Source: Spirometra erinaceieuropaei (lineage: Eukaryota > Platyhelminthes > Cestoda > Diphyllobothriidea > Diphyllobothriidae). Taken from it: a DNA stretch of 64,000 nt. Shown piece after piece: positions 9,901-21,900 of the stretch (its first letter is position 1; every line of letters starts with the position of its first letter). Location: assembly GCA_902702965.1 (NCBI GenBank), contig CACRXP010000001.1, positions 5,426,142 to 5,490,141 on the forward strand, in the 5' to 3' direction. The notes beneath the pieces are model-generated. The model was not told where the DNA came from, searched no databases, and saw only the letters and a list, made by a program, of their open reading frames with translations. The translations under genes were made by a program, and so were the position numbers.

Positions 9901-12900
9901 TCGGTCTTCTTGACTCTGTCTTGACAGCAGGTCTGGGTGGGAAGTGGAGAAGAGGAAGTGCGGTAAATGCTGCACGAGTAAACTATCACTATAAACTGAT
10001 TCACGGGCAAGTCACCGTGTCTGTTTCACCTTTCAGCAGAGCACACGGTGGACATCGTCGGCAACGACGATCCAACTGTCATAAATATATATATGGCATA
10101 TCGATCCATTGCTTTCCCGAAATTAACGGGCTTCGCGTGAGTGATAGGGATCAGGAACAGGCAAACATCTACCAGGTCGAAGTCGGTCAAGCTATGATAG
10201 CAGAGGTGTGTGGGCGCATGCTTTTGTTTCCAGTCCAGCTGGTGGTCAGAGTTATGATTGGCTGAATGAAGACAAACAAGCTAGAAACAGTTCTACCCAG
10301 AATGGGGATCCTGGATAGACGACAGGAGTTAAAAGAAAAAAGAAGGTACTAGATTGTTCCGATCAGACGCCCAAACCTAAAAACTGGCGAGCACTTCCGA
10401 ACATTAAGAATGTCTCCGAACTAGTTGAAAGACACCTGAGGAGACACCAGATACATGTGGCGCACAAGCCGACGACTACACTTCGTAACCAGCTTGTACA
10501 CCCTAAGGATAGGGTTGGCTATTTGGATAAGAAGGAAGTCGTCTATAAGATACCATGCAACACCTGTTATGCGGTTTACGGTGGTCAAACTGGGAAGTCG
10601 CCCTCAACACGAATACACGAACAATAGTTCGCCGTAAAACGGCGAGACTACTTGTCCCAAGTTGCCATGCATAAGTTGGAAACTGGACACACATTCGCCT
10701 GGGACAGGACCCGCATTGTAGGTGTTTGCTCATCTAAAAAGAGCCGTGAATTTTTAGAGGCCATCCATTCTGATAACGCATGCATCAATGGACGCGAAGA
10801 ATTGGATACGGTGTACAACAGCCTCAAGGAAAAGTGGAAAAGGCATTTGCCAATCAGAACAATACACCAGCAGGAATGGCAAGGCAAAATCGAGTTTTTC
10901 GGCATGTTTAAATGTTGACTGTTTTGCACACTTACTTCACGCCTGAAGACGACTTGGGGAACCAAGATCGAAAATTTACAATAAAACTTGTTGATCTTTC
11001 TCAAAGAGCTTATTTCTATCGAATTATGATTCTTGGGATGCCTGTTTTCAAATCCATACGTATGAATTTTAATCGCGATGATATATATATATATGCTGTA
11101 GCTCAGAGGGGGTATGCATTCCGAGTTTATATAATAAAAAAATAGACGAAGTTCTTCGGAAAAGTCGAATACAACTCGACTTTTCCGAAGACCCACCGGG
11201 CCACGAGCCCGTTGCCCTGTCGGTTTTTGATCGGGAATATACAATGGTAGGGGGCGCTCACCGATCGTTCATACGGAACTCACTCGTTACGTTGTGCCTT
11301 AAGGGCTCTCTCTCGAGCCCAACCAGCAGTCGCACAGCGCCGCATAATATATAGGCAGAATGGTATTACCGACAAAGACAAGGGAGACTGGAATGGTCAT
11401 TTCTGGAGCCCCCTACCATTGTGTATTCTCGATCGAAAACCGACAGGGCAACGGGCTCGTGGCCCCGTGGGTAGAGGCGTGGATTTCTAAAGCAAAAGGT
11501 CGCTAGTTCGAGGCTCGGGTGTTCCACACTTCGGGCTTGGGTATGGCTGGCTGACGACGGCTAATAAGCCAGAAATGGCCATTCCAGTCTCCCTTGTCTT
11601 TGTCGGTAATACCATTCTGCCTGTATATCATGCGCCGCTGTGCGGCTGTTGGTTGGGCTCGAGAGAGAGCCCTTAAAGCACAACGGAACGAGTGAGTTCC
11701 GTATGAACGATCGGTGAGCGCCCCCTACCATTATGCATATATATGCATGCAGAATGTTATTGCCGGTGATGACAAGGGATACTGGAATGGCCATTTCTGG
11801 CTTATTAGCCGTCGTCAGCCAGTCATACCCAACCCCGAGGTGTGGAGCGCCTGGGGTTCGAACACGCAACCTGTTAGTCAGAAGTCCAACGCTTCTAACC
11901 AGTTAGCTACGGGCTCGCTGCCCTTTCGGTTTCAATAGGATACATACAATGGTAGAGGGGCGCTCACCGATATATACATATACATACATGGAAGAAAAAT
12001 GTAAGACGATCTCTGGGTAATGTTGTTTAATAATCTGACATTGCGTACTCGTACTCGAGGGGAGAGAGACGACAGTGTCTGGGTGGTTGACTGACACAGA
12101 ACTGTTTCGGGCTTGTTCGCATATATATACAGGGCAACGTGCTCGTGGCTCATTGGTTAGAGGCGTGGACTTCTAACTAACAGGTCGCGAGTTCGAGCCT
12201 CGGGTGTTCCACACTTCGGGGTCGGGTATGACTGGCTGATGACGACCAATAAGTCAGAAATGGCCATTCCAGTCCCCCTTGTCTTTGTTGGTAATAACAT
12301 ACTGCTATATCATGCGCCGCTGTGCGGCTGCTGGTCGGGCTCGAGAGAGAGCCCGTAAGGCACAACAGAACGAGTGATTTCTGTAAGAACCATCGGTGAG
12401 TATACATATATATGTATGCATAGTCATGTTTTTGCAATGACCTTAAAGAAACCAAGCATTGAGTGCGGTCCTTATGTCGTCTATTTAGAGGAAAATTACA
12501 GAAAGAAAGTCTCTCAGTGTTAAGACATAACGTAGAAAAGAAAGGCAGTGATTATAACCCAAGACTATAGCCCAAAATCAAAATCTGGAAGCGGAGCTGA
12601 CAACTATGGGAATCAAACAGGTTTACTGACTTCGAATGTCACTTTTTGACTAAAGATTCACAAAAGTACAAAGGGAACGAAAGGCATTAAATTAACCTCT
12701 GCAATATGTGGTTAAGACACAGAAGATGGAGCAGGCTGCCTTTAAAAGCTAAATTTAAAACGGCTCAACTCATAGAGCCAAACGGCTGACCGATCCACAG
12801 ATTGAAAGGGAGCTCCCGGTTCGGTACTACAGGCATTTTAGCCTATACGTTATTTGGTATTTAGGATTGCTCAGTGGCCGGGGTGGGCAACAAATATCTG

Positions 12901-15900
12901 TCTCACAGACTCACCGGTTAGGAAGATCCTGTCAGCATTGTCGAATACTTCGTGCAGCCCAAGCGATGAGGGGGGATAGGCAGTTGGCAGGTAGTCGGGC
13001 TGTTCAAGACACATTTTCAAACGCTCAGGGTAGGACAGCCGGTGTGGAGGCAGAGGTGGGGGCGGGAGAGAGTCGCCGTCACCACTGCTCACATCGCTGG
13101 CTGTACGATCGGGGTTAAGAGAGGTCGTCAGCGCAGTGAGGTCAGTAGGTGAGGCTCTAAAGTACCGTCGGTGACGTGTAAAGAGCTTGGGCGGAATGGG
13201 AGGGGGTAGGATCAGACAGGACTGCGGCGGCGGAGTGGCACCGGAGGTACTGGGGTCCTTTGTTGAAGCCCTAGTGCCTCCGATAGCGGTAACTGAGCCC
13301 TCCGCGGCGGCGTTGTGTGGCGGAGATGTAGGGGAGGTGAGATTGCGACTCATTGGACGGGAATATTGGCCGCACTCTCGGAAAGGTGAATGGAAACTGT
13401 GCCGATGGGAGGGCAGAGTAGTGGAGGCCTCCACAGAACTGTCTTCACAGTTACCTGGATGAGAGAATGGAATGCAAATGTTCATCAGAGGAGAAGCATA
13501 ATCGGTACGAAATTTGTCAGTGAGAAATGAAAGCTCAGGCTAGTACAACTGACGTTTCACTGATTGCGCGACCGTTTTCTTTGTAGTGGTATTAGTGTTC
13601 ACTTTGTGAGTGGTTTGCACTCCTGATGGTAGCAGATATTCGATTCTCAACAAGAATAACCGGGACGTATGTGGACGACAAGGGAGTGAATAGATGGGTG
13701 TGTGGTATTCTAAAGACATAAAATCATTACTCCGGGCCAGCCTTGCAATATAATAGTCTGCAATACACGAGGACGCTTCCATAACATGGCGCGTCAGGAG
13801 TTCATTAAATAAATCCAACATTTGCACCTGATGTAGCGCGTAAAAGCCCAGCGATTACTAATTCTTCGGCCTGGTCTACCGAAGCCATCAAACAGCTCCA
13901 CAAGTTCCGCCGATCCGTCTTCCACGATTACCTTTTCCCGTCTACATCTAACGCATCAAAGTAGGGAATGGGATGGCTCGGGAACAGCATCAGCTGAATG
14001 AATGAAAAAGGCATCTCTGTCACTGGATACAAAGAGGCAGACCATCTCTAGTTGAAGGATTCAACATGTGTACGTATTGTCTCCTCCTTACCCTGCATCG
14101 CAGGGCGCCGATGGCCAGGCTAGATGGTATTGAAGCGAACAATACAGAGCCTTAGAGTCATTTGGTCACAAGGTTGTAACAGCACCCAACACTACTGCGA
14201 TGTCACTGTCAAGAGATTTGATATTGGGAAAGAAAGAGAAGCGGTCGCTGAAACAAGAGTATTAGAGTCGCCTGACGTTTTGGATTTACACTGGGGCCGA
14301 TCATCAGAGACTGCATCGTATAAGAGTCATGTTCATACACGGGCTGCCGTTTTTATAGGATGCAATTGCATGTTAGCGTATACCCACACGCAAGAGTTCA
14401 AACGTCGGTTTCAACGATGCCCACCGTGTGCTCACACAGCAAGGCGGAGCAGGGACGGCGACTTGTGCGTAGGTTAGTTAGTAGTGATAGCAGACTTGCG
14501 CAGCATCTACCGCACTCCCTCTCTTCCCCTACTCCCCACCTGGACCCGGTGTCAAGACAGAGTCAAGAAAACCGGAGGTAGGGGAAGGCGCAGGTAGCCG
14601 GAACGGCCGGAGCTGCACCTAGGCGTGTCACCACACTCCCTGGTCCACACAGCAAATTACCAGCATTTTTCGCCAACAAAAAGAACAACACCCCAGCAGG
14701 GGTTAGAGGGACGAGGATGATGACTGCGGCAGACACGCCCACCATCTGTGTACCTAGCGGGAGAGCAAGCGCATATACCGGCAGGACAGCAGGTGTCAGG
14801 AAACTGCCTGCGCATACCACGCTCGGAGGGCGACGGTTTGCTGATACTGGCATGGTACACGGTTACAGACCTTTTGCAGTTTATATCCACCGCGGTAAGC
14901 AGCTCCCGAAGAGTGTAGAGCTGGGTGTGATAATGGCTTGGCCGCCTGCGCCAAGTTCAGCCATCTGCGATGAATACGAGAGCCGCCAACTGCAAATAGG
15001 TATGCAGTGACATAACAACTGAATCATATAAAAACTGCGGAACTTGCGCAAAAATGACCCTTATTTGATGCAATTCCTGGTGATAAGCCCCAGTATGAAT
15101 TCGGATTATCAAGCGAATAAAACTCCTGTTCCAGCGATCGTGTGTGCACTGCTTCCCGGAACTCGCATTTCCGCTTCTATCGACAACATTTGGTGTCGTC
15201 GACAGACCATCAGAGGACCCACCTCGCCGGTTAAGACTGCCGCCGCGGCCGCGACGAGAAAAGTGACTAAAGGTGCCAGCAGTCGTTGAGGGCACAGTTG
15301 TCGCTGCCGACTGAAGTGCGTCTACAGAGGCGGCGGAAGAGGTGACAGCCACCAACTGCTTGAATTCCTTTGAATCGGTAACCATGTTGACGTAGATGGG
15401 CGCAGCGTTGAGCAGTGCAGCCACGCGGATCTCCGTGGCAGAGAGGGGGCGACTCTGGGCAGGGAGAAAAAGAAAGCAGAAGACATGAGTAGCGCATACG
15501 GCATTTGACATGGAAGTGCGCACATACGTCCCGTGGAAATCATGTCTTCACCGGGGCGACGGGAACCCCGTGTTGATGATACTGACCTGTTGGCTCAAGT
15601 ACGGAACACTTAAAGTGACTTCAGGTGAACAGTTAAAAGCCCTCAGCGAATACCAGTTGCAAAGAAAGCAATAGCGAAAGAAGCTGCCGACCTGGAGTCC
15701 AGGACGTAGTTAAGACCTTAGTCAATGGGTGTACATTAAATGGAGTTCTTCTAACTTACTTCTGTGCACCGCTCAGCGGTCTGGTTATAAGTCAATGGGA
15801 AAGCGGACGTTGTGGGCTTCTAAGGAGAACGATTCTCAATGGCAATCCGAGCTACATACAGACGAAGGTAACAAACTTCGACAAGGGCGTCCAACGAACT

Positions 15901-18900
15901 AAAAGGCACTCGTTATTATAAGACGGACTGTTGTCCGAGGTTTATTAAAGAGGTGGCGAAAAGCTGTACAGTAGATGTTCTAACTCATGAAATGTTGACC
16001 GAAATTCTGAAATGCGATTTCGACTCGAAAAGATTACTTGAGTAGGGTTGTAATATTAAGCACCGTGCAGTACAATCCCATGATAATTCAGTTACTTCGG
16101 GATGCCGGCTTTTGAACGAACTTCTTTCCAGGCGCCTGCAGAAACTACACTTTGTAAGTAACGAATACTTAAGTAGTATGCATTTTCCAGTTGATTTTCA
16201 TTGCTTTCATTAATTCAAATATAACTCATAGAAAAAATGCATAAAAACATTAATTATCTTACTCATGTGGTGAAAAATTGCGTCTTCTTCAATTTTTTTT
16301 GCATAAAGTAAGAGCATAATTCTGTTTTGAAAAACTTCCGATGCCCGAATCATTTTGAACCTGACCTGCCGTTACACTTGCATTTAGAGTTTCCAAACTA
16401 CAAGTTATATATTTCCGTGTACGGAAAACCATACATTTCTCTGCAGCATTAAGAGGAGACTATAAGGGGTTCATAGAATTTAGCAGTGGATTGTAAACTT
16501 TTTAAGCAACATTATTAACTGCAGACACGAGGTTTTATGAACGGACATTTCATGGTCTTGAAAAATCTCCTAATTAGAAACTTTTTAAAATCCGAACACG
16601 TCCATTGCCCATATGCTACGGAAAAACATTTAAAAAATTCGTGATATAAAAGGAGACAGCTGACAGACGGACTGACAAACGTGGGTATTAAAAGGGAGAG
16701 TTTTACGGAGTAATATAGCAAGTTCTCATAGTAAGTCAGAATACGTCAATCGGATACGAATGGTATGAAAAGTACTGTGAACATTGCTAAGTTCACAATT
16801 TGATATATTACGAAATTGTATTGCTGTAGGTCGGAATCATTACCTTACAAAGGCCGGTTCAGTAAAATCATAAGATACCTAGGTAATTTGAGTGACAGAA
16901 ACGAATTTAAGCTTCCAGATCAAGTGCCCGAAGTGCATTGTTGACCTATGCCTTAATTTCAATAGGATCAAATCAACTATTTCCTAAACTTGCCCCATTG
17001 CATGTTTCAGTTCACTTGGTGCGTTTTCATGACCCATACACAACACTGGTGGACTGTTAATATCATGTAATCAGTTGGGGGAATTCAGCTTAAGTGTTCA
17101 CATTAACTCCCGGGACGAATCTGACGACACAATATTTTCCAGCCAAATTAACGAGACCATTAATGACGGACTGGAGTACTCGTATTCCAGAAACCACAGA
17201 ATCTCCAAAGTTTCGATATTATGGCCAAGGTATACAATGAAGAAAGCCGCTAGTCAGCACAAGGATGCGTCAGGTGACCAAACCTCGGCTTCAAATCACA
17301 TCTAACATCTATGGTTTCATTTTAGAAACTCCGGAGAAGCAAGCATTCGGAACAGAACTCAGACACATACGTAGATAGGGAGAGCAATCGCAAACTAGTA
17401 TGATTCCATCCACTGAGAATCGATGCTACTTTCAAAACAAAGTGATGAATTGCTCGTCGCACACAGCGAGGACCCTCCTGGCTACGTGGGTGCAGTGGTG
17501 ACATGCACGAGAAGCGAGTTATAGCAGGAGGGACTGGCAGCGTACCTGTCTCCTTCCTTTCCCGTGACTAGGAAGTTCAAATGACAGGGCCCAGTCACGG
17601 TGACTGCAGGTGAGTGGCTTCAGTGGCTTTCGAGATTGGGAGTACGTCTGTGGTTTTTTGAAATCGTGTTTCTAATGCCTACGACGAGTAAAATAAGCAC
17701 CGGGTTCGGGTAGGTTTGATTTAACTCGCACTCCCAATTCCATACCAATGGGAGGGTTGATTCGGGCTGATTAGGACGTAGTGCGTAACGTTGCACAGGA
17801 GTCCTATCCAAAGAGTAGTAGATGGCGGTTGCTCAGTGCGTTACAGTTCACAGACCGAGCGTTCACCCTAGTGGCGCGTATGCATTCCCGTGAGAACGCG
17901 ACAATTGTGCACAAAATAGTCCGACGACATAAATGGTGGCCCTTCCCAATATTTAACTAAAACTCATGGTGTCCAGGTAATAAGCAAAGGACTTAAGGTC
18001 TGGGAAATATCAGGAGTTTGAATAAAGGAAACGCGCTCGCACATGCGGTCGATGGAAATGGGGGAAGTAAAACCTCGTGGAAGCTACCCGATTTCGAAGA
18101 AAAAATAGCGCAAAATATGTCTAATTGAGTTAGAACAAATTGGATGGACAGATGAGCAACAGCAACAGATAGCCACCGCCATTGTCGTGGAACCACCTTA
18201 GCGACTACCAAACTCCATTAGAGGCCTCATAGCAGACAAGAATAATGAATAAGATCAGGATCTAAAGGATGACAGTGCTAACTTATCGACGAGTCAAGGA
18301 CTTGGCATAGGATGACGTAGTGAGGGGTCATTTGTGCGCTGGGAAAAAATGAGTTATCAGAATCTGGATTAGTGCATACCGGGAGAGCGGACGGCATTTC
18401 GGCATCGATTTGGAGTACTTACCACAACAAAGCTGGAGTCCGTAATGTCGAAGGCACCCTGACGCGAGTCATTGGTGGTGCCACTTCCCGAGCTGGTTGT
18501 GCATTGTTCCCTGGGCTGAATGGCAAGGGACTGTTGGAACATCAGGTCTTCAAATGCCGCCTCATCTGGGACGCCAGCCAGGCCAAGCGGGTCCAGGTTT
18601 TCGAGCAGCTCCTACAAAGAACAGCACGAAGTAAACATGCCTCGAAAGTGTCCACTTACAGTCTGTTTCCCGCTGCAAAAAGCCACATAAAGGCAGTGCT
18701 GAACCTCCGCAACAAACTTCTTAGGGCGTTAAGTACTCCAATATTCATTAAAAAAGGATTGAATTTTCCAAGCAGTGACATAAGGATGGAGTAACCGAAC
18801 CCAACGAAGAGACGGTTGCTCTTTTTATATAACTGAGTGACCATAGAACGTCGCGCTCTGGATACTTAACACCAAGTGGTTCCCTTAAAAGTTTGTGAAA

Positions 18901-21900
18901 TAATTCGCTTAGCATTCATTGATGGAGCTAATATGCCGGAAAGAGCATAGAGGACGTGGGGAGTCCAACTGTCAATTACGTCAAGCAGCGGCATAAACCT
19001 CGGCGAAACACGTACCTTGGCCTCTGGTTGACCAATTGGGAGTATGTGGAATTATTGCCATCTAAGATTGTGCAAAAAACTTCATATCACAAATCTCTTC
19101 TTCTGGTCCTCAGGCCGCCGAAACGTCTACTATGAGTGCGAAAAACAGTCAACTTTTTAGAAGTGCCGACTACCCAGGGTACGCATAACCATTTTGAGTG
19201 TGTGGTTTAGTGTCTTTAATGTCAAGTAGTGGCTGTATATGCGCGAAGAGCCAGATCTTTCAGACTGACTACAATGGACACCACTAGGAACTTTGTGAAC
19301 GGTTCGTTCTTCAGCGCGCAGTCAACCCCATCCTCGTGATGTGCAAGCAGGGTACGTAATGCAGTCGTCGGTTTTAACTCGTGTTGTCTCATGCAGCGAC
19401 ATACAAAATTTCTAGTCTCCATTTCAAAAAAACAAATAGGCTGAACGGTAACTTGCTTTCCTTTGAGGCGTGTCTTGTAAGAACAGTGTACTTTCGTTCG
19501 ATAAGTCAGGCTACTGACTGCACTCCGTGTATGAGAGATACGATGGTTAGTTTTATGATGTTGAGCGAGTTCAGAATACGTTCCCTTGAAGTAAATCACT
19601 ACGTGCAATGCTCTTTCAGTCCCTTGCACTACGTGAACGTCTAGAAATTTAAGTTTCTCAGCAATTTCACTCCCGAAAGTGAACTTTATCATAAAAAGGT
19701 CGAATGTTGTGGAGCGCATCCGATTTGATCCTCTTCTGCGATTACGAATGTACAGTTACGGAAGAATCGTAGTTTTTAATTTTTGGATTCTGATTTTGAC
19801 AAGTGGGCCAGAAATAGGCGCTCGTCGGTTGTTAAGGGTATTCTTAGGTGAATGAAGAAATTACTTTTGAGCACGAAGTACAAGTAAGGTAAGTGCAGGA
19901 TGGAGTCCGAGGAGTAGCCGGTTAGAAAGCTCGTAGTCAGGTGCATCGATTGGCGATGCCACAGGCCGCAGTGAGGCACCAGTTTTGTGGACGGGGATCA
20001 TGTGGAAATTTAAACCGGATGGCTCCGTACAGTGAATGCCATTCGGTCCAAACGCCGTTGATTTAAGCGCTAGATACTTATTTATTTTGCGTGCGTCACA
20101 AAAGTTTATGCATTGGCTGGTTGTCAACAGACACAATCGAGGTACGAAAGGAGAAGACGGATGGATTCATCACGTGTGAACCAAAAAGATGTATTAAAAT
20201 CTACTCGATAATTCGCTCAAGCACAGATTCGGAATTAGATTAAGTGTCCTCCGCGAGGATAAGTTCACCCTACACATTCATCCAGATATGTTCCGTTCAA
20301 CGTAAACAAGTGTACTTTCCTACGCGTCGGCAGAACCAGTTCTCCTAACCACACGGTCTACCGTCTGACTGGCAAACCACTGCAAGAAGTCGACGCCCAG
20401 AAGGACTTGGGTGTATGGATCACAACCTCGCTTAAGACTTCGTTGCAATGCTCAAAGGTAGCCAAGTCGGCGATGTCCATTCTTTACCTCGTCAAACGGG
20501 CGTTCTCCTCCTTTGATAAAGACTGCTTCGCCAAGGTCTTTCAAACTTTTGTGCGACCGCATCTGGAGTTTGTTATCCAAGCATGGCGACCCTGGACCGC
20601 TAAAGACTTGGGCATACTCGAAAAAGTTCAACGGCGAGCAACGAAACTTGTATCTGGGCAGTGGTCACTACCCTACGAAATGCGACCTCTTTCCTTTGAG
20701 TTACAGACAGCTACGTGGGGACCTAATACAAGCTTTCCGCATCGTGCACAATCAGGGCTGCTGCCTCGCGTTTGGAGACTTCTTCGAGTTGGCGACTACG
20801 ACTAACCTGAGAGGCCATCCACTCAAACTGCGTGTGGCTGGTGTCCGGCTAGACACCCGAAAGTTCTTCTTCTCCAACAGAGTGGTTGCAGCTTAAAATG
20901 CCTTGCCTGAGGATGTTGTTATGTCAGGCTCGGTAGATACTTTTAAATGGAGACTAGATCAGCATTGTAGCGCGCACCACAATAACGCCGGACTACGGCC
21001 ACCTTGACAGCCAACGCGGGCAATTTAGTGTTATAACGATGCTACTACCAACATTTAAGTAATATATGTTTATGTAATTTATTAAGCTTGGTCCACGTCG
21101 CACACCGCTGTTCGCATTCACCACGATGCCTGTAGACTAAACAATTTTACTTCTTTTCCCGTGTCTTAAGTGTGCCTCAACTGTCCGCTGTATTTTGACC
21201 AACAAATCAAGTTAATCTGCCTCTAAACTCTGTTTACGCATGACATTCTGTGTTCATCTGTACAGTTTTTGCTATTCCCCTCGCATTTCTTTCATGTTAC
21301 TTCCTTTCCATTTCCTCCATATATATCCTCTGCATGTAACCAATACGGATTTCAAAGGTACACACCTACTTTCCCTGAAATATACTGATACTGATACATG
21401 TACGCAGTAGATGTGCAACAGCATGAAGCGCATGCTGGAAGTTTAAAATGTTTGTCTCAACCAGCATACTCTCAAGGTAAAGTTCTAAGACTCGAATGAA
21501 CGCTTCCCCTGTCAGGTGCAAGGATTCTGTTTGTCCAAAATGGTTCCTTGAGTAGTATGATTTTTTCCTAAGATTGCCGATGGCCTTATTAGCGTTAACA
21601 TATTGCTGATAGAAGAGAACAGGCGAGTTCCAGGCTGCAGTTCAGAAGACGAAGATGCGATCAATGGAACAAAAAATTTATTGGCCTGACGTTTCGGATT
21701 CTCACTCGAAGCCATCATCAGAAACAGTGGCATTATTTGTACATTACTAGTCAAAGACTAATAATGTACACCCTCACTGAGCTATGGCCCACCGTCGCCT
21801 GTAATGTAGGAAGAGTAGTAATGCATGTTTTTTCTACGAATGGGACAAGGCTAACTAGAGGAAATGGGTGCCGGATATAACTTCTTCTGGGATAGAGGTC

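Noticed and set aside
9618..10265. 215-codon plus-strand ORF
   Set aside because: It lies in repeat family B and is not kept in the other copies.
10648..11244. 198-codon minus-strand ORF
   Set aside because: Antisense to a Penelope-like GIY-YIG fragment whose own frame carries the motifs.
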